The notes under the pieces: model-generated
Seen by the model: only the letters and a program-made list of their open reading frames with translations
Told to the model about the DNA's origin: nothing
Database searches by the model: none
Shown here: positions 10,162-19,599 of the stretch, piece after piece
Layout: every line of letters starts with the position of its first letter
Position numbering within the stretch: the stretch's first letter is position 1
Source of the DNA: Rhodothermales bacterium
Lineage (GTDB): Bacteria; Bacteroidota; Rhodothermia; Rhodothermales; UBA10348
NCBI GenBank assembly: GCA_028284865.1
Contig: JANQQV010000020.1
Span: 372,001 to 436,000, forward strand
Length of the DNA: 64,000 nt
Direction of reading: 5' to 3'
Program-made: the position numbers and the translations under genes

Positions 10162-10938
10162 ATGGAATCGTCAGCTTCTCCCTCGGGCTCATCCCCCTTC
10201 ACGCCTTTCATTCTAGGCGGTGTCCGCGTAGATCCCGGTCTAAACGCTGTGTCGTGCGGGTCTACTATCGTCACGCTCGAACCTCAGGTGATGCGTTTAT
10301 TGCTTTTTCTGAGCGATAACGTGGACGCCACGTGCAGTCGTGAGAATATCATGAGCTCGGTGTGGCCTGAGAGCGAACCCAATGAGGAAGCCCTCACCCA
10401 GGCCATTTCGAAACTGAGGAAGGCGCTTGGCGATGCTGATCGCTCAATCGTCACGACTGTCCGCAAGGTGGGCTATCGATTGAACGGGCCCGTGACGCGA
10501 GACAACGCGATCGAGGGAGAAGGCGAAGACATTGAAGCTGCTTCTCGCACGGATTCCCTTGTCACCGATGACTCGCCGCCGGCGAATGAAGACCGGGCCG
10601 CCAGCGGCAGCTTGCGTCGCGCACTTACCCCTAGACACTGGATTTGGAAAGCGGCTGCAGTAGTCCTCGTTGGCTTCGCCATCAGCCGGTTCAAGGTCGT
10701 GGCCGTTCATCATGACGGCGTTGATGGACCGCGTATGGTCGCTGTTCGCATGATGGACGACGGCACCATGATCCGGTCTCACACGATCACGATTGATGCT
10801 GACTCTCTGGACGGACAGACGATGTCGTGGACGGCGAAGAAGTCGATTGTCCTTCCCGCAGATGCTACCGTTCTTCCGGAGCTTCCGCTGCACATAATGG
10901 AATTCGAAATCGAACGGGACGGTGAAGAATCTGACTGA
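10162..10938 (+). CDS. Membrane-anchored winged-helix (ToxR/CadC-type) transcriptional regulator
   Basis: Trans_reg_C-like domain (SVWPESEPNEEALTQAISKLRKALGDADRSIVTTVRKVGYRL), single TM (WIWKAAAVVLVGFAISRF), short C-terminal domain. Confidence 0.82.
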   Translation: MESSASPSGSSPFTPFILGGVRVDPGLNAVSCGSTIVTLEPQVMRLLLFLSDNVDATCSRENIMSSVWPESEPNEEALTQAISKLRKALGDADRSIVTTVRKVGYRLNGPVTRDNAIEGEGEDIEAASRTDSLVTDDSPPANEDRAASGSLRRALTPRHWIWKAAAVVLVGFAISRFKVVAVHHDGVDGPRMVAVRMMDDGTMIRSHTITIDADSLDGQTMSWTAKKSIVLPADATVLPELPLHIMEFEIERDGEESD

Positions 10939-10966
10939 CCCCTTTGATGACTCAGGGATAAACAGA

Positions 10967-11005
10967 ACGAGCGGGGCGCAGCTGATGCTGCGCCCCGCTC
11001 GTTTT
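10967..11005. terminator. Bidirectional intrinsic terminator
   Basis: ACGAGCGGGGCGCAG-ctgatg... CTGCGCCCCGCTCGTTTT between convergent genes. Confidence 0.82.
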
Positions 11006-11022
11006 AGCTACCTCATTTACGA

Positions 11023-11580
11023 TCAGTCCGTCGATTCCTCCGGAATGAATCGCGTCATGCGCATGATGTCGTCCGAGAAGAATCCCGGATCGCCCATGTG
11101 TCGCTCAACATACTGACGGACGTCCCGCGAGCGAGTCATTTGTGCCATGGCATCGCTGTAGTGAGCATCCTCAATGCCGCGGATCAGCAGGACATCGGGA
11201 GATTCGAGCTCATACTGGAAAAAGAACCACTCTCGACGATCATCCTCGTCACAATTGACGCACTGCATGTTGGCAAACAGATAGGTGTCCAGATCGGACG
11301 AGAAGACACGCATACGAGCGGTGTCGTCTTCGTCGTCCTGGGTCTCCCATTCGACATAGTACTCGTGGTCATTGAAGGCCCAGATCCGAAGCCACGCCGC
11401 GTCGTCGCCTTCGCCAGCCGCGTACCACGTACCGGTTACGGCCATATCGACCGCCATTTCGTCTGGTTCGCCAAGAGGCGCACCTGCCCCCTCGCATCCA
11501 GTCAGGACAAGTCCTGCAATCAGAAATGAGGTCAACGCCAGCCGGCGAACGAAGGAGTGATGGGTGGAAGTGAAACTCAT
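11023..11580 (-). CDS. Hypothetical lipoprotein
   Basis: Start at MSFTSTHHSF; lipobox LVLTGC; good coding frame ending at terminator. Confidence 0.6.
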   Translation of the reverse strand: MSFTSTHHSFVRRLALTSFLIAGLVLTGCEGAGAPLGEPDEMAVDMAVTGTWYAAGEGDDAAWLRIWAFNDHEYYVEWETQDDEDDTARMRVFSSDLDTYLFANMQCVNCDEDDRREWFFFQYELESPDVLLIRGIEDAHYSDAMAQMTRSRDVRQYVERHMGDPGFFSDDIMRMTRFIPEESTD

Positions 11581-11719
11581 GAACAAACATCCGCCCTGAT
11601 TGGGGCATTGGTTATACGGTTCCACTCACTAAGCCGCTAACGTCGCTTCAGCGGTAACCCCCCACGGGAGAATTCATCCAGGAGCGTTGTCCGGGGACGA
11701 ATCGAGCCACTAGGTCCGA

Positions 11720-12103
11720 CTAGTCTTTCGCGAACGGGCCGAAAGGGATGTCTTCCTTGTGCAGCCAAAGCGTAACAGCGCTGCAGATGGTGACGACAAT
11801 GGCCATGCCGAAAAGCGTACCGCCATCTCCCTGTACTTCGATGCCGAGGACGAACAAGTGGCTGAGAATGGCTCCAGCCATGACGCCGAGCGCGATGCCT
11901 GCCCCCATCCAAGCACGAGACGGTACCAACAGTAGAAGGCCAGCTACGAGTTCGACTATTCCGCTACCAATGCGGCCCCACGGTTCGGCTCCCATCTGCT
12001 CGAAAATCCATACGCTCTCGGGCGCTCCGGTGAATTTGAAGAACAGAGTCTGGAGGAGAATGACCGCAGCGACGATTCGAACGATCCAATCAAGAGCTTT
12101 CAT
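11720..12103 (-). CDS. DoxX-like small membrane protein
   Basis: MKALDWIVRIVAAVILLQTLFFKFTGAPESVWIFEQMG...; four TM segments. Upstream part of the longer ORF is antisense to tRNA-Asn. Confidence 0.75.
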   Translation of the reverse strand: MKALDWIVRIVAAVILLQTLFFKFTGAPESVWIFEQMGAEPWGRIGSGIVELVAGLLLLVPSRAWMGAGIALGVMAGAILSHLFVLGIEVQGDGGTLFGMAIVVTICSAVTLWLHKEDIPFGPFAKD

Positions 12104-12202
12104 GGAAGTGACGGGATGGTGATGATTGACGGGTTCATGCAACGAGCTTGGGTGTCCCTTCTCGGAAATCTGTTGCAGAAGTTGAAAAGGTCGCAAAGAG
12201 GG

Positions 12203-12233
12203 TTGTCCTCTGCAAAACAACGTCCTATCTTTG
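12203..12233 (+). promoter_or_regulatory. Bacteroidota-type sigma-A promoter of tRNA-Asn
   Basis: TTG-N20-TATCTTTG matching TTG-N(17-23)-TAnnTTTG, ending 28 nt before the tRNA. Confidence 0.65.
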
Positions 12234-12261
12234 CGCCCGCTTCCGCTACTACGAAGCACAC

Positions 12262-12336
12262 TCCTCGGTAGCTCAGCGGTAGAGCATGCGGCTGTTAACC
12301 GCAGGGTCGTAGGTTCGAATCCTACCCGGGGAGCCA
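12262..12336 (+). tRNA. tRNA-Asn (GTT anticodon), CCA encoded
   Basis: TCCTCGGTAGCTCAGCGGTAGAGCATGCGGCTGTTAACCGCAGGGTCGTAGGTTCGAATCCTACCCGGGGAGCCA. Confidence 0.95.
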
Positions 12337-12337
12337 A

Positions 12338-12377
12338 GAAAGGCAGACCAGCATTCGCTGGTCTGCCTTTCTTTTTT
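12338..12377 (+). terminator. Intrinsic terminator 1 after tRNA-Asn
   Basis: AAAGGCAGACCAGC-ATTC-GCTGGTCTGCCTTTCTTTTTT. Confidence 0.88.
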
Positions 12378-12385
12378 ACAGGTAG

Positions 12386-12415
12386 GGAGATCGGCATTCG
12401 CCGGTCTCCTTTTTT
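12386..12415 (+). terminator. Intrinsic terminator 2 after tRNA-Asn
   Basis: GGAGATCGGC-ATTC-GCCGGTCTCCTTTTTT. Confidence 0.82.
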
Positions 12416-12517
12416 GTTTAATGGAAGGGTCGAGAGCTGTACCCGAGCGAAGGATATCCCCTCCGCCCCCTATCTTCCAGAATCACAAACCCTTCGGTTC
12501 CTACCCAAAACTCCGGA

Positions 12518-14818
12518 ATGGAGTCTTCGACTTCCACTGACACCTCCAACTCGACAGCCACGAACGCCGATTCAGGCTCGTCCCGGGGCGATTCTGCCAA
12601 TCTGAATGGCGGCCACGGGTTCGGAACGCTTCCCGTTTTCTTTGCGGGTATCAGCACGATTCTCGGCGCAGTCATGTTTCTGCGGTTCGGGTATGCGGTT
12701 GGAAACGTAGGCTTGCTGGGCGCACTGGCCATCATTTTCCTCGGACACCTGGTCACAATCCCGACCGCCCTGGCCATTGCGGAGATTGCCACCAACCGGA
12801 AGGTGGAAGGCGGCGGTGAGTACTTCATCATCTCCCGCTCGTTTGGTACCTCGATTGGTGGGGTAATCGGAATCTCGCTTTTCCTGTCCCAGGCGGTGTC
12901 GGTGGCCTTCTACATGATCGCCTTCGCCGAGGCGTTCAGTCCGGCTGCGCCGTGGATTGAGGAGACGTTGGGCTTCGGCTATGACCCGCGATTGATCTCC
13001 TTACCAGCTACCCTGGCCTTGATCGGTCTGATGCTTACAAAAGGCGCTGCTCTTGGCGTCAAGGCGCTCTACACGGTGGTGGCGACTCTTACGCTATCCC
13101 TGATCATGTTTTTCCTGGGCTCGCCCGTCGAGGGATTTGACCCCTCTCAGGTCAGCCTTTCCAGCGGTCTGGCAGACGCCGATCCATTCTTCCTCGTGTT
13201 CGCTATCGTCTTCCCTGCATTCACGGGAATGACGGCCGGCGTCGGACTTTCTGGAGATCTGGCAAACCCTCGAACCTCCATCCCACGCGGTACGCTGGCC
13301 GCGACGGTCGTGGGCATGCTGGTCTACATCTTCATCGTGTTCAAGCTGGTCTATTCGGCGCCCGCAGAATTGCTCGACTCCGACCAGCTAGCCATGTCCC
13401 GCATCGCAGTCTGGGGCCCCATCATATTCATCGGGCTGGGTGCGGCTACCCTCAGCTCGGCCATCGGCTCCATTCTGGTTGCACCGCGCACCCTGCAGGC
13501 GCTCGGTGGTGATGGCAGCGTTCCGTTCCGCAGTGCGAATCCATGGCTGGCAGCCGGTAATGGTCCGGTCAACGAGCCACGAAATGCCACGCTGGTGACG
13601 GGCGCCATCGCCATGGTCATCGTGCTCCTCGGAAACGTGGATATCGTGGCGCGGCTGATATCCATGTTCTTCATGGTGACGTACGGTGCTCTCTGCGCCA
13701 TCAGCTTCCTGGAGCACTTCGCAGCACGTCCCTCCTATCGACCGAGCTTCCGCTCACGCTGGTACATCAGTTTGTTTGGAGCCGTCATGTGTGCGCTGAT
13801 GATGTTCCAGATGGATCCCATCTTCGCGCTGGCGGCCATCCTCGTCATGACAGGGCTCTACCAGGTCGTCAAACGCTCTCACGTTGGCTCAGACGACCTC
13901 GCTGCCATGTTCCAGGGTGTGATGACACAGACATCGCGCTACATGCACATCCGGCTGCAGCGTCGTCGCAGGCGGGTCAATGACGATGAGTGGCGGCCGA
14001 GCGTCATCATGGTCAACGACAGGACGTTCGACAGACGCAGCCCACTCGAGTTCATGCGATGGATGTGTCATCGCCACGGATTCGGGACGTATCTGCATTT
14101 CATCAAGGGGACGCTGAATTCGAAGTCGTACCGCGAGGCCCAATTGGTCCAAGCCAAGCTGGTCAAGATGGCCCGTACCCAGAAGTCACCGGTATACATG
14201 AACACGATCATCAGTCCTTCGATGATCAGCGCGCTGGCGCAGAGTCTTCAGGTACCTGGGGTTTCCGGACTCAGCAATAATGCGGTGATGTTCGAGTTTT
14301 CGCAGAACGATCCGCCCGAAGTTGTCACCGATGTGGTTAAATGGTGTGATTTCGCCGCATCCACCCGGATGACGCTCATGGTATTGCGCCACGGCGACCT
14401 GCATTTCGGCGAACACAAGACCATCCACATCTGGCTCACCTGGAACGATCAGGAAAACGCCAACCTGATGATCCTGCTCTCCTACATCCTGCTGGGACAT
14501 CCGGCCTGGAATGAGGCTGAAATCGAGGTATTCGTGGCCCTTCCAAGAGATCAGGTCGATGAGCGTCGCGAAGAATTCGAACGCCTCATGACACAGGGCC
14601 GATTGCCCGTTTCGGAGAAAAACATTCGCTTCTTCCCCACCAACAACGTGGATGCTTTCCGACGACTGGTTGTGCGCTATTCCGGCTCGGCCGACCTCAC
14701 CGTGGTCGGATTCGACATGGAAGGTCTCGAGGAACGCAAGGAAGACGTGTTCCGGAATCACCCTGATCTGGGTGATATCCTCTTCGTGCACACGCCGCGC
14801 CAGATCGCGATGGAATAG
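12518..14818 (+). CDS. SLC12/cation-chloride cotransporter-like amino acid permease family protein
   Basis: GTLPVFFAGISTILGAVMFLRFGYAVGNVGLLGALAIIFLGHLVTIPTALAIAEIATN; ~12 TM plus a long cytosolic C-terminal region. Confidence 0.85.
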   Translation: MESSTSTDTSNSTATNADSGSSRGDSANLNGGHGFGTLPVFFAGISTILGAVMFLRFGYAVGNVGLLGALAIIFLGHLVTIPTALAIAEIATNRKVEGGGEYFIISRSFGTSIGGVIGISLFLSQAVSVAFYMIAFAEAFSPAAPWIEETLGFGYDPRLISLPATLALIGLMLTKGAALGVKALYTVVATLTLSLIMFFLGSPVEGFDPSQVSLSSGLADADPFFLVFAIVFPAFTGMTAGVGLSGDLANPRTSIPRGTLAATVVGMLVYIFIVFKLVYSAPAELLDSDQLAMSRIAVWGPIIFIGLGAATLSSAIGSILVAPRTLQALGGDGSVPFRSANPWLAAGNGPVNEPRNATLVTGAIAMVIVLLGNVDIVARLISMFFMVTYGALCAISFLEHFAARPSYRPSFRSRWYISLFGAVMCALMMFQMDPIFALAAILVMTGLYQVVKRSHVGSDDLAAMFQGVMTQTSRYMHIRLQRRRRRVNDDEWRPSVIMVNDRTFDRRSPLEFMRWMCHRHGFGTYLHFIKGTLNSKSYREAQLVQAKLVKMARTQKSPVYMNTIISPSMISALAQSLQVPGVSGLSNNAVMFEFSQNDPPEVVTDVVKWCDFAASTRMTLMVLRHGDLHFGEHKTIHIWLTWNDQENANLMILLSYILLGHPAWNEAEIEVFVALPRDQVDERREEFERLMTQGRLPVSEKNIRFFPTNNVDAFRRLVVRYSGSADLTVVGFDMEGLEERKEDVFRNHPDLGDILFVHTPRQIAME

Positions 14819-14865
14819 TCAGGTGAACTGACGCGGGTGATACGCTCGTCACGCGAATCCTCAGA

Positions 14866-16656
14866 TCAGGACAGGCCGACCGTCTTTCCGTCCTCATCGA
14901 TGTCGATGCGCATGAACGCCGGAATGGCTGGGAGGCCCGGCATGGTCATCATGTTGCCAACCAGCGGATAAATGAACCCGGCACCCGCGCTCGCCCGAAC
15001 TTCTCGAATCGGCAATGTGAATCCTTTCGGCGCACCTTTCAGAGTCGGGTCATGAGACAGTGAAAGGTGGGTCTTGGCCATGCAGATCGGGAGGTTGCCG
15101 AATCCCCCATCCTCATAGGCCTGGATCTGCTGATTCGCTTTCGCCTCGTACGACACACCGTCAGCTCCGTACACCTCGCGCGCGATCAATTCAATCTTCT
15201 CCTTGATGGACAGTTCGACGTCGTAAAGAAGGCGGAATTCGTTGGGCTGCTGTCCTGCCTTGACGACGGCACGCGCCAGGTCTTCTGCACCCTCACCTCC
15301 CCTGACGACGTGATACGAAGCTACCGCATCAGCAGCGCCCGCTTCGATCGCAGCGTTGCGCACCATGTCGATCTCGGCCTGCGTATCGGTTGGAAATACG
15401 TTCACCGCACACACGACGGGGACCCCGAACTTGCGCGCGATTCCGATGTGCGCCTTGAGGTTGGACAGGCCCGCCTCGAGTAGTCCGAGATTCTCCTCAA
15501 CATACTCGCGAGGCAGATCCCAGCCTGCAACCACCTTGGAGCCGCCCCCGTGCATCTTCAGCGCTCGAATGGTGGATACCAGCACCACGACGTCAGGCGT
15601 CAGACCCGATGCCCGGCATTTGATGTCGAAAAATTTCTCCATGCCGATATCCGACCCGAAGCCCGCTTCCGTGACCACGTAGTCCGCGAGCTTCAGTGCG
15701 ACCTGGTCCGCAACCACGGAATTCGTACCGGTCGCAATGTTGGCGAAGGGTCCCGCGTGCACGAAGGCCGGCTGACCTTCCAGGGTCTGCATGAGGGTAG
15801 GATTGATGGCCTCCTTCATGAGGACCGTCATGGCCCCTGCCACTCCCAGATCTTCGGTGGTGACCGGCTCTCCTGTGTGGCTGTAGGCCACGACAATGCG
15901 ACCAATTCGCGCTCGCATGTCTTTGAGCGCGTCCGCGTACGATTGTCCGGTGACCAGCGCGAGGATGGCCATGATTTCCGAAGCCACGGTGATGTCGTAG
16001 CTGGCTTCGCGCAGGAAGCCATCGGCTTTCCGACCTTGACCAATAGTGATGTCACGCAGCGAGCGATCGTTGGCGTCGACAACGCGATTCCAGGTGATGG
16101 AATGTGGGTCGATATCCAGACGCGGCAATCCATCCGGGCGTTCGTCGCTCTGGGTCCGCTGCTTCCACCGATCTCCCGGATAATTGCGCTCGTGCATCAT
16201 CCGGGTGTCGAGTGCGGCGGCGCACAGATTGTGCGCCGCCGTGATGGCGTGAATATCGCCCGTGAGGTGCAGGTTGAAGTCTTCCATCGGAATCACCTGC
16301 GAATATCCCCCTCCCGCTGCGCCACCCTTGATCGAAAAGGTGGGCCCCATGGAAGGCTGACGCAGACAGACAATGGATGACTCACCAATCTGGCCGAGGC
16401 CTTGCGTCAGGCCAACAGCAGTGGTGGTCTTGCCTTCACCCAATGGTGTGGGTGTGATGGCCGTCACGACGACATATTTCCCGTTCTCACGATCCCGAAG
16501 CCTGCTGATCACGTCGAGGTGCACTTTGGCTTTCTGCGTCCCGTACGGGATCAGTTCTTCTTCCAGCAAGCCCATGCCTTCGGCGACCGAGCTGATCGGC
16601 TTGATGTCGGCCGCCTGGGCGATGTCGATGTCAGAAGGAAAGGGCTTCGAACTCAT
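14866..16656 (-). CDS. fhs: Formate--tetrahydrofolate ligase
   Basis: [60 protein letters not shown]; start at [21 protein letters not shown]. Confidence 0.95.
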   Translation of the reverse strand: MSSKPFPSDIDIAQAADIKPISSVAEGMGLLEEELIPYGTQKAKVHLDVISRLRDRENGKYVVVTAITPTPLGEGKTTTAVGLTQGLGQIGESSIVCLRQPSMGPTFSIKGGAAGGGYSQVIPMEDFNLHLTGDIHAITAAHNLCAAALDTRMMHERNYPGDRWKQRTQSDERPDGLPRLDIDPHSITWNRVVDANDRSLRDITIGQGRKADGFLREASYDITVASEIMAILALVTGQSYADALKDMRARIGRIVVAYSHTGEPVTTEDLGVAGAMTVLMKEAINPTLMQTLEGQPAFVHAGPFANIATGTNSVVADQVALKLADYVVTEAGFGSDIGMEKFFDIKCRASGLTPDVVVLVSTIRALKMHGGGSKVVAGWDLPREYVEENLGLLEAGLSNLKAHIGIARKFGVPVVCAVNVFPTDTQAEIDMVRNAAIEAGAADAVASYHVVRGGEGAEDLARAVVKAGQQPNEFRLLYDVELSIKEKIELIAREVYGADGVSYEAKANQQIQAYEDGGFGNLPICMAKTHLSLSHDPTLKGAPKGFTLPIREVRASAGAGFIYPLVGNMMTMPGLPAIPAFMRIDIDEDGKTVGLS

Positions 16657-16863
16657 GGTATGGTGTGCTGGGTGGTCGGGTACGGATTCTCGACGGCCAA
16701 AAGTCGGCCAACGGCCATGGGGTGTATAGCGTTGCGTTGCAAGGCACGCAAGCTTACGTCTTTTCCACGTCGAAGACTGTAGGGAATCCAACCACAGTAT
16801 CCGGAAGTCGCCAACACAGGTCAGGATTCCCTTCTAGCGGAAGCTGCTGCAGACCGGACTTGC

Positions 16864-18534
16864 CTACTGGAGCGCCGCGATTTCTTCCATCAGGCGCTCG
16901 TTGATGGTGATCGACGCTCCTTCCCGTAGCTCCGCGACCAGCTCGTACTCCGCCACAAACGGCCGGAGACGGCGAGCGATATCTGCTTGATCGCGCTCCC
17001 AGTCGGGGGTGATCTGCTGCCGGTCAAGAATGCGGATAGCGGCCCAATCGTCGCGCCGACCCACAAACACGGTCGAATCGACGGGCACCGTCGCTACATA
17101 GGGGGACCACTCAGGAATCGTCTCCAATCGCACATCGCGCATCTGGATGGGCCAATCGACTCCCGATTCGACGGCCGCCTGCAGTGCTTCGGGCGAAACG
17201 GCGGTCACCGCGTCAAAGGACAACGATGCCATTCGGCGATTGGCCCAGCCCAGTCGATCAAAGGCGAGTCGGATGAGAGACGTGTCCACCTCGACCTCTT
17301 CAGTTCGAAGAGCCTCCCTCAACTGACGCGCCTTTTCCAATCGGACGCGCCGATCCACCTCAATCTCCCACTCTTCATCCCGCAGACGCTCTTCCTCTCC
17401 GGCTCTCGCAAGAGCTTCATTCCGTAGTGCACGACCCACAGAGGCTGCTGTTCGCTCCCTGGCTTCCCGCTGAGGGAGTGACTCGAACCAGAAGGCATAG
17501 TCACCGGCGGTGAAGGCTTGCATCTCCCCTTCCCACTCATAGGTCAGGAGCGGCGTGGAAGGATCGACGTCCCGTTTCCATGAGTCGTCAATCCGTGAGA
17601 CAACCATCCCTCCCAGATCCTCAGGAGTCGGGTCAATCGCATTGATGAGGTCATTCAATGCTCCGATGGCAGGCGCGTTGACGGTGACGTCCAACTGGGA
17701 CATGAACGACTGCACGAACCGGTCACCTTCGAGTCTGCGCCGACGTTGACGGTACTGACTGGATAGCCCGCTCCTCCGGGTGAGGTATGCTGATTCTGTC
17801 AGAAGCGGTTCCTGGATGATGTTCTCCAGGAAAATGATGTGATAGCCATAGCGCGTCCGTACAGGAGCAGACCATGTACCCGGCTCCATGCTGAAGGCCA
17901 TCTCGGCAAAGGCATCGTCGACCGAATAGTACCCGACAGGGCCCAGGTATCCAGCCATGGAGTCCACGTCCGCCAGCCCGTACACATCACGCGCTTCTTC
18001 CAGAAAAGGCACACCAGACTGAAGCCGTGCATAGGAGGCCTGAGCTTGCTGAAGGGATGTGAAATAAAGGTGCCGGACAACCCGTTTCGACTGGTCCTTG
18101 ATATACGCCTGGCGAAGCTGGACGTCCGTCGGAGCCGTCATCGTGTCCAGGAGCGCCGTTTCAAAAAAGCGGGATCCCAGCTCTTCTTTCTCAATCCGAA
18201 GCAGCGTCTCGCGGAATGCTTCCGTAGTGTCCCGTCTCTCGACTGAAAACTGCTGGGCCAACAGAATGGCATCGATCAGCTGCTCCAGATGAGCGGCCCG
18301 GGCCACGGCCGTGTCATTCGAGCCCGATCGAACCAGAAAGTCGATGTACGTCTGCTCGAACCAGGAAACACTGATTCCAAAATCATCGACCGTAGCCACA
18401 ATCCTGGGATCGCGATCCGGACCCGGTCCGGCATCGCCTGATCCACAACCGGCGATGAACAGCAAAAGCGCCAGGCACCAAATAGGTGCCTGGCGCGAGA
18501 TGATGCCGTTATGGGGGGCGCGTTTCGTGCTCAC
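16864..18534 (-). CDS. PpiC/SurA-type peptidyl-prolyl cis-trans isomerase lipoprotein
   Basis: Probable GTG start overlapping the porV-like stop; lipobox FIAGC; RVVRHLYFTSLQQAQASYARLQSGVPFLEEARDVYG...GYLGPVGYYSVDDAFAEMAFSMEPGTWSAPVRTRYGYHII. Confidence 0.82.
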   Translation of the reverse strand: MSTKRAPHNGIISRQAPIWCLALLLFIAGCGSGDAGPGPDRDPRIVATVDDFGISVSWFEQTYIDFLVRSGSNDTAVARAAHLEQLIDAILLAQQFSVERRDTTEAFRETLLRIEKEELGSRFFETALLDTMTAPTDVQLRQAYIKDQSKRVVRHLYFTSLQQAQASYARLQSGVPFLEEARDVYGLADVDSMAGYLGPVGYYSVDDAFAEMAFSMEPGTWSAPVRTRYGYHIIFLENIIQEPLLTESAYLTRRSGLSSQYRQRRRRLEGDRFVQSFMSQLDVTVNAPAIGALNDLINAIDPTPEDLGGMVVSRIDDSWKRDVDPSTPLLTYEWEGEMQAFTAGDYAFWFESLPQREARERTAASVGRALRNEALARAGEEERLRDEEWEIEVDRRVRLEKARQLREALRTEEVEVDTSLIRLAFDRLGWANRRMASLSFDAVTAVSPEALQAAVESGVDWPIQMRDVRLETIPEWSPYVATVPVDSTVFVGRRDDWAAIRILDRQQITPDWERDQADIARRLRPFVAEYELVAELREGASITINERLMEEIAALQ

Positions 18535-18535
18535 A

Positions 18536-19588
18536 TCAGAAGTAAATGCGGAAGTCCATGGTCTGCGAGGAGTCCAGAAGATCGAACGGGACGTATGCGT
18601 AGTCAAATCCGAAGCGCACACCGGAGAGCTGCAGATCGAGGCCCGCACCATAGGACAGGTGCGAATCGACATTGTCGATGAACGCGTCCTTGTACCCCGC
18701 ACGGGCGTTGAACGTCAGCATCCGGGTCATGTACTTGAACTGAGCGCCGAAGTCACCATTGAGGTTGTTGTCGTTCGTCTGGTTGGCATCAGCCAGAATG
18801 ACCAGCTCGGTAGCGTCGGTCTTGATGACCGGGAGCGAAATCCCAAACTTGAACGACATGGGCAGATCCCACGCATCCATCTTGATGCGCGCGGGGATGC
18901 TTTCTGACGACCCGTCATGCTGCGGATCGAGATCGACCTGGATCTCAGAGTTGATGCCGCGCATCGTCATCTTCCCGCCGAAGTTCATGATGGAGGCAGC
19001 CACCTTGAGACCATTGAAGTAATCCGTCAGCAAGACGAATCCGACATCAATGGCCATCGTGCGTGCCCGCATGTCCCGAATGGACTGGCGAACAAGCTTC
19101 GTGGTACCACCAAAGTAGAAGTTCGGCGTCAGCGGCATGGCGTAGGTCAGACCCACGCTGAGGTCGGCCGCGCTGAAGGTCTCTCCCGTTCCCTCCGGGC
19201 GAGCGATCGTGCGGACCTTCATGGAGCCGTAATCGACCGAGGCGATGCTCAGACCAACTACACCGGATCCACCGGCCGGAATGGTCAATCCAGCTGTGTT
19301 GTAGGTGATGCCGGCAATCCACTCGTTGTTGGAGAACATCAGGCCACTGCGCTGGCCAGAGCGATGCGCAATGGCAGCTCCTCCCGGATTCCAGAACAGG
19401 GCGTCTGCGCCCGTTGCCGTGGCTGTGTACGCGTGACCGAGCGAAAGACCCGGTGCTCCAGCTCCAAGCGTCAGGAACGTCGCAGCCGTCGTGCCGACAC
19501 GACTCTGATCGTCACTCTGCCCCGAGTCCTGGGCATATGTCGATCCAACGAGGGCAAACAGGATCAGTAAAGAGATTGTACGTCGCAT
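18536..19588 (-). CDS. PorV/PorQ family outer-membrane protein
   Basis: FLTLGAGAPGLSLGHAYTATATGADALFWNPGGAA motif; beta-barrel pattern; next to a T9SS-sorted protein. Confidence 0.82.
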   Translation of the reverse strand: MRRTISLLILFALVGSTYAQDSGQSDDQSRVGTTAATFLTLGAGAPGLSLGHAYTATATGADALFWNPGGAAIAHRSGQRSGLMFSNNEWIAGITYNTAGLTIPAGGSGVVGLSIASVDYGSMKVRTIARPEGTGETFSAADLSVGLTYAMPLTPNFYFGGTTKLVRQSIRDMRARTMAIDVGFVLLTDYFNGLKVAASIMNFGGKMTMRGINSEIQVDLDPQHDGSSESIPARIKMDAWDLPMSFKFGISLPVIKTDATELVILADANQTNDNNLNGDFGAQFKYMTRMLTFNARAGYKDAFIDNVDSHLSYGAGLDLQLSGVRFGFDYAYVPFDLLDSSQTMDFRIYF

Positions 19589-19599
19589 GATGAGCCTCC

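Noticed and set aside
12104-12397. N-terminal extension of the DoxX ORF (APRVGFEPTTLRLTAACSTAELPRS)
   Set aside because: Antisense read of tRNA-Asn; a well-known spurious protein string. Real start placed at 12103
15550-16380. 276-aa plus-strand ORF
   Set aside because: Lies fully antisense to fhs; low-complexity basic composition typical of shadow ORFs in GC-rich DNA
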